Positions 10,921 to 22,905 are shown, counted from the first letter of the stretch. The stretch: 64,000 nucleotides of DNA from Acanthococcus lagerstroemiae (GCA_031841125.1 CM063109.1:9648321-9712320); one strand, 5' to 3'. Program-made: numbers and translations. The notes: generated by a model from the sequence alone, not told the origin.

Positions 10921-13660
10921 TCAAATAGCACGAGGCTTGAATCTATCAACATTTGGATTAGAGGATGCTATTTTATTATAATATCTCATCGCAGTGCAGA
11001 GAGGTGTGTCCTCAATTTTCTTTATATAAAATGTGTCCCGTACTGATGTGTTCACTCGAGTTGGTACCCGGAAGGAAATTTTTGCAAGAAGTGTAGAATC
11101 AGAGATTTTACCATGTACAACGTCATAAAGATAAAGCAATGAGAATAAGATACTTCGATTTTCCAAGCTATCTATTTTAAAACCTGCAAGAAGTTCCTTG
11201 TAACTCAATTCATGTGGGTAGTGCTGGAAAATACGCGTAGAAACTACTCTCAAAAACCGTCTTTGAATTTTTTTCAACTTTATCTTTAAAACTCCTTGTT
11301 TGCCTCTGCCATATCAGCGATGAAAATTCTAAATGAGATCTAACAAATGCGTAATACAGAATTAAGTAAGTATCAATTGTTGTGAATAATTTTGTATTGC
11401 GGAGTATAAAGCCTAGCATTTTATTTGCTTTCTGAATCTGGAGCTTTAAGTGGGCATCAAAATTCAATTTACTGTCAAGGATTATTCCAAGGTCTCTGAT
11501 TTGCTCGTGTCTCTGTAATGTTGTAGCGTCAATCCTATAAGAGAAATTGATAAAATTCCTTTTCTTGGTAAAGGTAATACAAGAACATTTTACTGGATTT
11601 AAAGGTAAATTATTTCTATCGCACCACTGTATCACATTATTAATACTATTTTGGAGGTGTATACAATCTTGAACTCCATTAATTACCCTGATCAATTTTA
11701 TATCATCCGCATACAAGGATATTAACACATTTGGTTCCAAGATAAGGGGGATATCTTTGATAAAGATTGAAAATAAGAATGGTCCTAAGACAGACCCTTG
11801 TGGGACACCAGAGGGGCAGTCATAAGCAGTCGATTTCAAACCTAAATAACTTATATACTGACTTCTTTGTTCTAAATAACTCTTAAATGAGGAAGTCAAT
11901 TTTGGTGAGATCCTATTGACGCCAGTTTCTTGAGGATGTTATGACTAACCCGATCGAAGGCTTTTGAGAAATCTGTATATATTGCATCTACTTGTTTATT
12001 GGCCCAATTTTCTTTAATCAGTGATGTAAAATTAAGTAGATTTGAAACCACTGAACGACCTAAGTAGAATCCATGCTGAAAGGGTGTGATTAAGTTTTTC
12101 ACTTGAGGAAATAGTAATTTAAATATTATTGCTTCAAAAACCTTCGACGGGACAGGAAGTAAGGAAATAGGTCTATAATTTTGTATTTCTTTATTATCAG
12201 ACATTTTTGGGACTGGAATAACCTTTGCTATTTTCCATTTTGAAGGAAAGGTTGAATACTTTATGATTAGATTGAAAATATGAGTTAAGGGAATAGCAAA
12301 ATGTTCGTAACAGGCTTTGTAAACAAACTGAGGTAGATAGATCATTAGGTCCGCAGTTTTTCTTAGGTTTTAATTTCTTCAACTCATTTCTGACATCGGA
12401 CTCTGATATCTTACTGATGGAAATTAAGTTGTTACTGGTCTCAGGCAATGCTAGTGAGTTATTAGACAGATTAGAATTGTTTGTAGAATAAATGCTGGAA
12501 AAGAATGTTTGAAAACATTTTACAATATCTGGTTTATTGGTTATATGATTTTTATCTCTGTCTATTACAAGTCTAGTAGAACTACAATCGACTCCCTTGG
12601 TCTTATTTATATGAGTCCAAAATTGTTGTAGGTTGGTACCTAAATTATTTCCCAAAGTTTGATAGTATTCTTTCTCAGACTTCCTCGCCTCATTTTTAAA
12701 GTCCTTCCTTGCCTATTGTAAAGAGATTATATGAGGCTGATGTTGAATGTTTTTTATAGTTTTTATGGGCCCGGTTTTTATATTTCAATCTTCTGATTAC
12801 CTCCTTGGAAAACCATGGTGGATATACCCTCGAACACTTACGTTTTTGATTATAAATGGGTAGACAGTCATTATTAATACCTTGTATAATACTCTGAAAT
12901 TCATCTACTGCCTCATTACAAGAACTTGATGGTAATACCTTAGTCCAATCCATGTTACTTATAACAAGATACAATTTCATAAAATCAACTTTTTTAAAAT
13001 TGAAAGTCTTTTCGTCTAATATGTCTGAGTTCAGTAATCCGCTATTTGAAGAGATGCCGCCTGTAATGATTTCAAAATCGAGCTTTAATGGAGGATGGTA
13101 ATAATCAGGTTTCCTAATTAGTGAAGGGCCATATTCAACAGTCAAGGTATTAATATTGCTGAAAATTAAGTCTAAAGTTCTATTATTGCAGTTCAGAATA
13201 TTATTACTTGATTTTAAAGAATTTGCCATTAAAAAAGACGAAATGATTTTACATTTATGGTTGTTAATAGTACTATTTAAGCTGAATTGTGGAACATTAA
13301 AGTCCCCTAATATCAATATATTACCATGTAATGGCATTTTTTTCTGATAAATGTGTGAAAATTACTTCATATAAATCTGTAGGAGCAGGAGGAGGAATGT
13401 AATAAGTACCTACGTATAAATTATTGTTTGTCCCAGGGAGCTTAATACTTACCCACACATTCTGAAATTTATCATCTTGTAACTCCAATTCTGGCATTCG
13501 TGATGAGTTGAATGTTTTTTCAATTGCAAACAAGACTCCGCCACCATTACCCGTAAGCCTATCTGACCTATAAATTTCATAAGTAACTGGGAAGAGTTCA
13601 GTAGAGAAAAAATTCGAATTCAACCAAGTTTCAGACAAAGAGACCATTTAAGGCATAATC
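10921..13660 (-). mobile_element. Decayed jockey/CR1-like non-LTR retrotransposon (endonuclease + reverse transcriptase)
   Basis: On the minus strand the ORF2 product can be followed through overlapping frames. Endonuclease: LSETWLNSNFF near 13640, then GNILILGDFNVP near 13330 and RTLDLIFSN. Reverse transcriptase: NYRPISLLPVPSKVFEAII near 12170, AFDRVSHNIL near 11940, GVPQGSVLGPFLFSIF near 11800, catalytic YADD near 11710, and LGIILDSKLNFDAHL near 11480. The C-terminal domain ends about 10921. At least five frame changes (around 13330, 12680, 12300, 11898, 11250) make it non-functional. There is no ORF1 on the 5' side and no clear poly-A tail. Clade is by recalled motif style, not by search. 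Confidence 0.85.
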
Positions 13661-15928
13661 GAATAGAGCGAATCCCTGAAAAAACTGATTTTTGAGCGTA
13701 ATCCTCTCACATTTTGGTAGATGCAATTAGGTCTGCGTATACCTTCTCCCTTGCTTCCAGAATCATTTTTAAAATGGATCATGGAAAAAGAACTCTAAGT
13801 AAAACCCCATCACATAAAACCACCACATACAAGCGCCCTCTATGATAAAAGTCCGAAGTAAAAAGAAGTTTTTGAGTATGGTAATTATATAAAAGCAGAT
13901 ATTTATAAAAGAGAATAACTTATTATGGAGCGATGCATAATTATGAATATAATGGAGAAACATTACTCTGAATTGTGGTCTTGTCTCTCTACTTTTTTGA
14001 TTTTCCTGAGATCTTCAGTAGTTCGAATCATAATCCTCGATGAGTCTCTATCTTGACGCACATAAATTTTGCCACCTTGTGTCCACACAAATTTGAATCC
14101 CCCTTAATCATTGCGAATAACGTTGACGAACTTTGACCAGTCTAATTAATCGGACATGTCTATGGCCTGGTTCAATATAAACCAAAATAAAAAAAAAATG
14201 ATGTTTTTAGTGATAAAATCATTAGTTTTAGAAAATTTATTAATCTTTGTAGATCTTATTCGATCCATAGTGTGTAGTATATGCTCATTGTATTCCTTGT
14301 TTGGTTCATCAGTGTAAGATATGGTACTTAGAGGTTGGGCGGAGGACATGATTATTTGACTTTGAACATCACCTACTAAAAATGGGAAGAAAAAAAAAGT
14401 TTTAGTGCTAAGTAACTCTTGAAGTTATGAGACTTGATAGACTTGATATTTGTAAAGTGTGGTGGGTATATGAAATGTACGAGCAAAGTGAAGGTTGAGT
14501 CTAAACATTTGTCACTCAGTCTGAATCCACTCATTTTATCATTACGTCTCTCAGTCATTTCATTAACAAACTATATTAATTTCTGATTCCAGATCTAAAA
14601 TTTTTCAATTTATTTTTCTGAACGATTGGGTCGAATACGTATTGTAACATCGCGACGTTCCGGGTCAAGTTCAAACTTTCCTTGTAGCCAAGCTTAGTCT
14701 GTTTTTTTTTTGTGTGTTTTTTCTCATCATTATGTGTCCGACTATGCGAGTATAAGTCGCCTTACGGAAAGTTAGTGAAAAGAAAAGAAAAAAAAAGCTG
14801 TAGGTAATTATTTTCATTTTCAAAGAGCGTGCACAACTTCACTATACTGTCTCGCAGAACAATCGATAGCGTATTCATTCTATCCACGGATTCGATAATC
14901 TATGTTCTTACGAAGCAGCCGATGAACAATGACTCGGGAATTCTGATCGTAACATTCGTGAAAATCCGTTTTATTGTGCGTGCATCAGTCTCACAAATGT
15001 AGTATACGTAGGTACTTGGTTGGTACGTATGTAGGTACTAAATAGCTTCGGAATGTGAGCAAGCCTAATGCAGACGAATACCTGTTATACACGGAGGAAA
15101 TGAAAATTGAATCGAATTAACCCGTCTGATGGCCCGATGTATTTAGAGTGAACGGGAATTTCGTAAAATTTCGTATCGTTATACGTGCACCAAGTAATAT
15201 GCCTACCTCTTTACATTCTACGTCATTGCACGATTAACGTTCGAACGTTTATTAACGGTGTAACGAACCTGTTGCAAAAACCAGTTCCCCGAAGAAGATG
15301 CACGACAACTTAAAAATAATAAATTCGTTCGTAAATGTTCTTAACCGCAGACTACCGATATAATAATAGCGTGAATGTTGGTTAAGTGTGGCGTAATCAA
15401 GAAATTCGAGACGATTCTGGGAGCGTTCAAAGGAACAAAGGTTATTACGTTAGCGACTCGACGCGATCAATCCGAAGTATTGCAAATGTCGTTTTAGACA
15501 TGCTGAGTAAACAACTTGATAAAGAACTATGATTGGCGCTGGTTCGCAAATGCTGTAACCGTAATGTTGAATTTTGAAGTTGTGCACGTCCTGAATTTGA
15601 ATGCCTGCTCACTACTGATGCGAACATACAACGAAATACATCGAACAGATGGAAAAGATCCATGACGTCTTGGTCGGAAGAGGTGAGGGCTTCCTCTTCT
15701 GACGGTTGAGACCATCTGCAAAACATCGAGACCCAGGTTTACTTTTAGCATGGCGCATTTAGTGAAAACTCCTACATTTAGTCGTAAAAGCATAATATGA
15801 AATTTAGTATGCTGACACTTAAGGATGTAACATAAGGATCAATTTTAAAATTGAAGCATACCCGTCGACCCCCTCCCGAGTCTGTAATTGTGGAACAAGA
15901 AATAGTCGAAATCAGAGTTTAGCCTATA
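13661..15928. other. Stretch with no recognised gene
   Basis: AT-rich. The largest frames (15445-15793 minus, two overlapping frames) show no domain, no convincing initiator context and no splice partners. Nothing repetitive was recognised. Confidence 0.45.
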
Positions 15929-15944
15929 ACTAGCCTAGTATGGT

Positions 15945-16834
15945 GTGGTGGGATGTATGGCGATCCACTCATGCTAAAGTGACCTCTGAGACACTGAACC
16001 CGTGGCCCCGGAAGCTACCCTTTCGAGTATCGCATCAGTGGCCGGGGGGACGCTTTGAGGCAGCCCGAGCCCGATTTCGTCTTCTGCTTCCAGTGCGCGC
16101 TGTTCTGCGAGGGCCAGCACTAACCTGGAAATTTCGGGTCCCCACAGCCGGACGGACTTCCACTTCACTCACCCCTCACCTCCTCATCTTGGTACGTGTG
16201 GCGACGCAGGAAGGTGATGATGGCAGAGGAGCCCTGCCGGTGTGTCCGCAGCAGCTATTTTCATGTACTCTCACCCGAGCCCTGGAATCGCCCCTTCGAG
16301 CATTACCTCAGGGACATCGGGGAGCCTCTTAGGGCTGCCTTAGCCCTCTTCTCTTCTTGCCGGGAATCGGCCTAGGTGAACTGCGCCATCTTCCTCCTGT
16401 CGAATACCCGTATCACTAGTCCCGTGGTTTATGACGGTGAGTTCAACAAGCACCGGCAGGTAGCGCCTTACCCATTTACAGCCTTCAGATACTGGCGACC
16501 GATTACACACTTCTCGGAAGCCTCTGCTGTAAGTGGTTGTGACTCTGTGCACGTTATCAGAATGCTGTGTTAGAATGTGTGACGAGTTCTTTCGCGCATT
16601 ACTGATAACGATGCCGGCGTTGGGAATCGAACCTAGAGCACTATAAACACGAGTATACTGGACCGCCATTTTGATTTCTACTCCACCCGTTGATGCCGAA
16701 TTGACTACGCGGCACGCTGTGCATAGTCGGATTCAACATCCACGGGTGGAGTAGAAACCAAAATGGCGGTCCAGTATACTCGTGTTCGAACCCGGTGCCT
16801 TCGGATCCGCAGCAGCTGCAGCAGCTCTTCTAGG
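15945..16834 (-). mobile_element. SINE-like composite retroposon (interrupted by foldback copy 2)
   Basis: On the minus strand, GGATCCGAAGGCACCGGG leads into a B box TTCGA-TTCCC that is split by the foldback element at 16634-16785. The far end (16376-16267, minus) carries the same GCTCGAAGGGG, AGACGCCCT-like tail as the tRNA SINE family. The left end on the plus strand has GGGATGTATGGCGAT and CCCTTTCGAGTATCGCATC, shared with the 110-bp SINE at 2561. It is therefore a mosaic of two SINE modules in opposite orientations. Internal organisation between 16060 and 16260 is unclear. Confidence 0.5.
16634..16785. mobile_element. Foldback (palindromic) element, copy 2
   Basis: 152-bp palindrome whose arms (AACACGAGTATACTGGACCG and onward, about 55 bp) differ at about four positions. 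Flanked by the 7-bp duplication TCGAACC (16627-16633 and 16786-16792). Joining the flanks rebuilds a tRNA-type B box (minus strand GGGTTCGATTCCC), supporting the boundaries. The left end has the family terminus TAGAGCACTATA; the right end lacks the matching ~12 bp although the duplication directly abuts it. The core is in the opposite orientation to copy 1. Confidence 0.82.
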
Positions 16835-17205
16835 AAACTAGCCAGGGTTGGACAGGACTCGAATGTAAAGGACTCGAGTCCTTATCTGGGATTTGTGACT
16901 CGGACTCTGAATCTTTTTTTTTTCAGGACTTGTGACTCGGACTTTAATTTGTTTACGGCCTCAAATTTAAGAGTCCTGTACTTCGGCAATAATTATTTGA
17001 TTTCAAAATTCGAATCATTAATTTTGCAAATTGCAAGATATAAATTTACAGTTTGCAACCCTGGAAGCTGGGAAGTACAGTCGCACAGATTGTCAGAAGA
17101 AAAGGACAACTAAAAGACCTTCTGTAAGGGCCTTTTCCTTATAGCAAGAGATAAAAGCCCGTCACATGAAAAGGACGTTATCTCAATCACAAAATAAAAC
17201 AGGAA

Positions 17206-17332
17206 TAGTATATTTTGCAACAAGTGCAAAAAGCGCGTTATTCGTGACGAGTGCGAAGTTTACAGTGAGCAACGCGAGTGCTGCAAAACGCACGAGCGAA
17301 TAACGCTCTTCTTGCAAAAGTTGCAAACTATT
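17206..17332. repeat. Inverted repeat (hairpin) of ~38-bp arms
   Basis: TATTTTGCAACAAGTGCAAA ... GCGTTATTCG on the left is matched by the reverse complement CGAATAACGC ... TTGCAAAAGTTGCAAA on the right, about 80% identity, spacer about 45 bp. Confidence 0.65.
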
Positions 17333-17654
17333 TTTTTTTAAAATACATGCTCGAAAAGCAGTAGTTTATAGGAGTTGCTGGAACGCTTAGGTATCAAAAC
17401 ACGCATAAGCGACGAAAACGACGCGCCTGTCCGTCTAGTGTAAACCTTCCTTCTACTGCCAACTGCCAAGTAAACATACGGTTTTGACGTCACTTTTTTG
17501 CTCTAGTGCGAAACTGGATTATTTTTGCATCCTTTTTGGTGTTTGGTTTACATAGTACATTGTTGATTGGGAAATTTCACTTCTTGTACCGAAAAGTGGT
17601 TTTACAAATAAGACGCTTTTCGAGCATGTAGAAAAAAATAGTATATTATGCAAC

Positions 17655-17689
17655 ATATGCCAAAAGTTCGCAATCGCGAACTTTTGGCA
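17655..17689. repeat. Perfect 15-bp-stem hairpin
   Basis: ATGCCAAAAGTTCGC, a few-base loop, then GCGAACTTTTGGCAT: perfectly complementary. It immediately follows TATTATGCAAC, which resembles the start of the inverted repeat at 17206. Confidence 0.8.
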
Positions 17690-17707
17690 TCCGTTGCATA
17701 CGATACT

Positions 17708-17944
17708 TTATCCAATAAGTGCTCTAACAATTATTGCACAAGAGCGATAAAGTATCAGTTTTATTGCACAAGAGCGATAAAAGTATCAGTTTTATTCCAC
17801 AAGAGCAATAAAATTATCAGTTTTATTGTCCTAGAGCAATAAAGTTGACATGGTTTTGCACAATCTTAGAATGTCAATAAATCTCTACTTTTAGTATTAT
17901 AAATTCGTCCATAATAGGGTATTTTTAGAGCACGTATTGGATAA
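17708..17944. mobile_element. Small inverted-repeat element with a 31-bp tandem-repeat core
   Basis: Ends TTATCCAATAAGTGCTCTAA (17708-17727) and its complement at 17925-17944 match 19 of 20. Inside, 17733 to about 17857, are four units of about 31 bp containing GCACAAGAGCGATAAAGTAT and CAGTTTTATT. A tandem array inside short inverted ends resembles minisatellite-bearing MITEs. Confidence 0.65.
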
Positions 17945-18274
17945 AGACACATTTTAGTTGTCTTCTTTTTCATGGTTATTGCTGATAGCCTGATAGGGAT
18001 AGCAGACTTTTGCGCTTTGGCGGTATCCAAGTATTTATATAGTATAAACTGACAGAATTATTGATATTATGTTTCACTCTCACTATTGAAAAGTAAAGGT
18101 AAAATCAGTGTAAAAGGATTCCTGTGGAACTCGGACTCGGACTCAGGTCCTTTTAAAATCGTGGACTCGTGACTCATCGGACTTCGAGTCTAAACAAAAT
18201 AAATGACTCGTGACTTAGATTTGAGTCAGTTTTGGGAACTCGATGCCCAACCCTGGGACTAGCCTAGTATGGTC

Positions 18275-19377
18275 TTAAACGTAAAATTATATGTAGAAAA
18301 ACTGAAACTTTTTGGATATAAGTAAGAGACTTGTTACAATTTTTTCATTTCTACTCCAGAAATTCCATAAAAGGTGATTCAAAATAACACTGTACGCTGC
18401 TATCCATTAACACAGAACTTATCGACGGAAATGATGAATTCTCTGAGTGTTGCCGAGTTTTATGAAGAAAACGGTTAAAATATTTACCCATCGACCTGTT
18501 TCCTATATCCCTACAGATTTACCCCTGAGAATTTTTTCGTCTCCACTACCCCTACAAACGCTAAATTTATGAATTCTTTAATTGATACCCACATGCTTAC
18601 GACTCTTCTGGGAGGGGGGGGGGTAAACCTAATGATCAGAGGTATTACGAAGATGGTTTTTTTTAGTCACTAAATTTGATTTTTGAGATTATTTCTCATG
18701 TCTGGGTCCCCATGAACCATTATCGGAGGGAATTTCAAAATAAAAAAAGTTTATCCAAAAACTAATTTAGCGATTAAAGAAATCCTATTATTATTAATGT
18801 ATGTACTTGAAGCTATATGTGGCAGAGTGCAGTAAATAAGGTCCTACTTTGACGATCCTTGTTTTTAAAATACGGCAATTTTTGTTAATCAAGGTCTAAA
18901 TTGTCGAAATCTGGATTCGTGACAATTTCGGTAGAATAAACCAGTCTCTTTCGAATGGCGCTATCCGTTTTCCCCTGTCTGCCTTCGTTCGTCCATTACA
19001 AACGAAAACGTAAACCCACCTCCTCACTGTTTTGCTCCCACCCAACTCAGTTTTGTTGTCACTGGAAATTGAATTCTTTCATTTTGTAATTAGTTTTCTG
19101 TAAAGACCTCTGCACTTTGTCGACGAAATTCTTTATAAAAAAATGAGACTCCCGGAGTTCTGTAGCTTTATTCGTCTCAGAGATATGCCACTTTGAATTT
19201 GTAATTTTTCGTTTTTTGGAACCTTTTTTTGAAAATTATATTTTTCTCAAAATCAGATTTTGTGAAATCTCAATTTTATATAATTTTATATAAACAGCCT
19301 TATCTCGATATGTCTCTTGGAGCGGAAGGGCTCCGTAAAGTTCCATTTTCGTACTGACTGCTCGAAATCGTTTTCCT
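18275..19377. other. Stretch with no recognised feature
   Basis: AT-rich, no coding similarity or clear repeat found. Confidence 0.45.
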
Positions 19378-20510
19378 CCTTTGAAAGTGCTCCTCCAGGC
19401 TATTGACAATGGTACGCTCGAATACCTAACCGACGGTGTTGAGCAAGCATATAGGCCGGTACAAGGACGGCTGGCCCTCTGACTTCCCGATCAGTGCCAG
19501 CCGCGCAGTCTTCCATCTGCTCGGGAATGTCCCTCCTGTGCTACGCGCGATTGAAAACGTAGGTCAGGAGGGACGGGCCTGCTCTGTGGACCACTTCCCA
19601 GACGACATTGGGAATCATGTCCGGACCAGGCGCCTTCCTCTTTTTTGTCCTGATCCAGTCGATCGCGCTGTCCACTTTTCCGACACTAAGCAGAGGAGAA
19701 TCCTCTCGCACTTCGACGGGTGCCACCGTTAGTGTGGGGCGCTGGAGGAACGGTTCTTGAATCACCTGTTGCAGCACCCCTGGCTCCATTCGGCTCGTCA
19801 CCGACGGTTCTCCGGCTTTCCGCATTATTACCTTGTATGGCTTGCCGAAGGGGTCGTCATCTGCTTCCTGACCTAACTCTTCCCAAGCTGCCTTCTTGCT
19901 CTTCCATATGGCAAGCTTGAGGATACGACGAGCCTAGTAGTACCGCTACGAAGCTGCTGCCGCACCTTCGTCGTCTCTTCTCAGCCGCTAGTATCGACGA
20001 CGAAGTCAGTTGCCTTCCTTCTGCAGCTCGGGGATGTCATCGGTCCACTAGTAGGTTGGTTGTCGCTTTCGCGGTGGACCGACTCCGGGCATTGCGCTAT
20101 CGCACGGGCCGCTGCCACCGTCTTCATGGCGTTTGCATCCGCAACGTCCGCACTCTCCTCTTCTTCTACTGCCTGACACTCTCCCGTTCCCCAGGTGAGA
20201 GCCAGGAAGCTTGCCTCCGATCGATCGGCATCGAGCTTCCTGATCGCCCATCTGCCCAGCTTCTTTGGAGCAGTGACCTCGGTTCCTTTATCCAGCTTAA
20301 AGGTGATGTACCTGTGATCACTCCCTGACTCCTCATCTAGTACGGACCAGACCTTGATCCAACAGGCCAGTTCAGCTGACGCGAAGGTGACGTCCATGCC
20401 CGACCCCCACCCCTGATGGAATTGGGTTGGAGTGCAGCCCGTGTTCATTGAAACCAAATGTAACCGGACGGCAAGCTCCTCCAGGGCATATCCTCGGGGA
20501 TCGGTCCGAA
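19378..20510 (-). mobile_element. R1-like non-LTR retrotransposon remnant
   Basis: Minus strand, GC-richer than its surroundings. The end of an AP endonuclease (GMDVTFASAEL, WSVLDEESGSDHRYITFKL near 20290, with the catalytic SDH motif) is followed by a linker. A reverse transcriptase start then reads KKRKAPGPDMIPNVVWE near 19630 and YRPICLLNTVG near 19450, with a stop right after it and VFERTIVNSLEEHF continuing. It is truncated at both ends and has at least two frame breaks. The KAPGPD/YRPICLLN combination is typical of R1-clade elements as I recall them. Confidence 0.8.
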
Positions 20511-20538
20511 TAAATAACAATAATAATAATCGATGATA

Positions 20539-20632
20539 GCGGGGTGTATGGCGATGCACATATGCCAAATTGGTCCCGGGATACCACACCCCCTATCCCG
20601 GAAATACCCCGATTGGGCCTGCGTCAGGATAG
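20539..20632 (+). repeat. Short SINE-like repeat (diverged relative of 2561 and 30085)
   Basis: GGGGTGTATGGCGATGCACA and GCCAAATTGG, then ATCCCGGAAATACCC and TGCGTCAGGATA. The first block matches the SINE head at 2561/15945; the second half matches the unit at 30085 instead. It follows (AAT)n and overlaps the 5' side of the R1-like remnant. Confidence 0.5.
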
Positions 20633-20639
20633 GGGGAGG

Positions 20640-21763
20640 GGGGGCAAAACAAAAAAAAACTCCCTTTTCTCCGAAAAGTCGGTAAAATTATTGCACTGGG
20701 CCCCCGCTTGACTCTCTCCGTCGGTGGCCGTTTATCTTCAAATTGCGATTTATTTTTTCAAAATTATCGGTAGGTAATTCATCCCTCGAGCTCGATGTTT
20801 AGTTAAAGCAAAATTCCATATTTCTTTACGGGATATTCTCTGTTGAAATTACCCACCCCTTCCCCGGTGGGTTCGATTTTAAGAAAACTTTAGCTGGTGG
20901 GTTTTTTAGACCGAAGGAACACGTTTACTCGCTAGTAGCAATAATTTCCAAGACTGCCAAATTTTGGATCACCCTGGTAAACAGGTGGAGTTTTGGAATT
21001 CATCTGTTTCAGCGGAACATAGAATTCTCAGCTTCATTTTTCAAGCTCATTTCTTTTAACTTTAGATTATTTCAAGTGCACTATAGTCAATTGGTTTTGG
21101 CGAGCACTGTTGTTTCATTTGAAAAAGCGATAATTAGTTTTGTGTGATTTAACCAGTTTAAAAAGGAAAAAAACATTCAACTATCGTCCATTTTTTCTTT
21201 CTTGCGTCCTGTCCCCCCCCCCATTTTTCAAAATTTTCCCTAGCCGCTGAGCACTACGTGACCCTTTGCTAAATCTGGCTCTTCCAATCTAGTAAAAAGT
21301 CAAGCTATATCTTTATCTTACATCAAGGATAAAAAAAGCCACGGTGAATTGCAGTGTTACCAAAAAAAAAGGGGGGGTAAAATGCCGATTTTTTTTTCAG
21401 AAAGCGCGTTTTAAAATTTTACGATCAAAACAATAATCTACAACATCTTATTCTATTAATATTGGACAAATTTAACAGGATGTAAGCTAAAAAGAAGTAT
21501 TTTTTGGTAGAATAATTTCAACTATCTTAATGATCCTAGTTTCGTTTTGAGTTTTTTCGCAACAGAAAACAATAAACTGCATTTCAAGTAGGTAGAGAAT
21601 GTATAACGTCTAATACTTGATAATGAATATTCTTTGTTTACTTTATTGTTTGACTCTTTGGTCGTGGCCCTTACATCTTTTTCAACGGCACAAACAAAAA
21701 ATGGATTTGGAAAACACGCTCTCTGGCGGATAAAATTTGAACTACGAAATTTATTCGGCACTT
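20640..21763. other. Stretch with no recognised feature
   Basis: AT-rich sequence with homopolymer runs. Short frames only. Confidence 0.45.
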
Positions 21764-22423
21764 GAGTATGCTAGTTCCATAGGTAGACTTCTCCGAATTT
21801 AGGGAAATTGAGTTAAGTATCGTTTCGGTTACCGTACAACACTGCCTACAACGTGACGTCATCGATTTTCAAAAAACAACAACAGAAGCGCTCCAGTATG
21901 CAAACGAAAATTGGTTTAGAATCATAGGTAGACTTATCCTATGGAGAAGTCTGGGTCTGACACGATTATCGTTTTGTTTACAAAACTGTTTTTGATAATG
22001 AATTATTGTCATCGTGTACTAATGTAAAACAATTAGTAGTCTTTTCTTTTCAATTATTGCTCAATTTTTTAACTGAATCATGTTGCGTTTTCATTTTTTG
22101 TGTATTGATAATAAAAATGTCTCATTTTGAAAGGTGATAACAACTGATAATAAATTTCCATTTTATTCCTCTTTTGCAGCCTTTTATAGCAATAATAAAC
22201 AAAAATTGATAAGCAATTTCAAAACATCGTGTCAAACCCAGACTTCTCCATCTTTGAACGCCTTTTGAACACGAATCGGAGTACTTGAAAAAATTTTCGA
22301 CCTATATCTTCAACGTGAGCACAAAAAGTGATCCATCGCACCTATATCCAACCATTAAGCCCGAACATTAGCTGAGAAACATTTTTGTTTTTGGAAAAGT
22401 CTACCTATGGAACTAGCATACTC
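21764..22423. mobile_element. Inverted-repeat DNA element, 4-bp duplication
   Basis: 660 bp with about 30-bp inverted ends GAGTATGCTAGTTCCATAGG ... (one or two mismatches), flanked by ACTT on both sides (21760-21763, 22424-22427). A second, internal inverted pair around AGAAGTCTGGGT (21950 and 22235) suggests a nested hairpin. No transposase seen; superfamily not assigned. Confidence 0.75.
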
Positions 22424-22479
22424 ACTTAAAACTTCACCTCATTCGCATATTATGTTTGTAGAACTTTCTTCTTCCTCAG

Positions 22480-22905
22480 GTGCCGTATCCAATGCCGGAC
22501 GTTCGCGATCGCGATTTTTAACGCGCGACCTTCCTGGGCAGGGTTAGTCAGGGTAGTTTGCCGTTGCTTTCCCCACGGTTTGTTGCGTTAGTTTTCCTTC
22601 TCTGTGTCGTGTGCAAATAGTTTGCTTACTAAACTGTCTATGACCTGCACACACACTGTGCCAAATCTTTCTGATCCGGTGGTAACACGCCGTGCGATTA
22701 TAATGCCTTGTTTCGTTTGAACTGGCGGGGTTACAGGACGCGTTATCTTTCCACCTCGATTGATACTACGGTCGCTATGTTCGCTGAGATGTTAGCGGGA
22801 GCCTATTCGACTATCATTAGCTTTTCGGCGTTGGTGGGACTTGAATCCGAGATGGAAGGATTGCGAAGCAGGCTCGTCGCCACTAGGCCACACAGCGTCT
22901 TATAG
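22480..22905 (-). mobile_element. Second tRNA-derived SINE family
   Basis: Read on the minus strand it begins GTGTGGCCTAGTGGCGACGA (A box) with GGATTCAAGTCCCACCA (B box) about 45 bp downstream, a plausible tRNA head. About 350 bp of unrelated body follows. It is distinct from the GGTTGGCCGAGTGG family. Downstream limits are uncertain. Confidence 0.65.

Larger units (their letters stand above)
16843..18255. mobile_element. hAT-like non-autonomous element with (GACTCG)-rich subterminal repeats
   Basis: 1,413 bp with inverted ends CAGGGTTGGACAGGACTCGA and its counterpart ending GCCCAACCCTG. The putative 8-bp duplication AAACTAGC / GGACTAGC matches at 6 of 8. Both subterminal regions are crowded with GGACTCG/CGAGTCC motifs (16855-16950, 18125-18230), as is common for hAT transposase binding zones. 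No transposase reading frame. Three further inverted-repeat structures lie inside (17206-17332, 17655-17689, 17708-17944). Confidence 0.68.
15929..18273. mobile_element. Composite nested insertion bracketed by a 16-bp duplication
   Basis: An identical 16-bp sequence ACTAGCCTAGTATGGT lies at 15929-15944 and 18258-18273. Between them are a short-SINE-like head on the plus strand (15945 on), the tail module of the tRNA SINE on the minus strand (about 16267-16376), a minus-strand tRNA-like head (16793 to about 16834), a foldback element (16634-16785), and a hAT-like element (16843-18255) abutting the right duplicate. The most economical reading is one retroposed unit of roughly 750 bp, later hit twice by DNA elements. 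Confidence 0.6.

Noticed and set aside
15445..15793. Two overlapping minus-strand frames of ~90 residues
   Set aside because: No domain, no splice context, no homology recognised; frames of this size occur by chance throughout the window.
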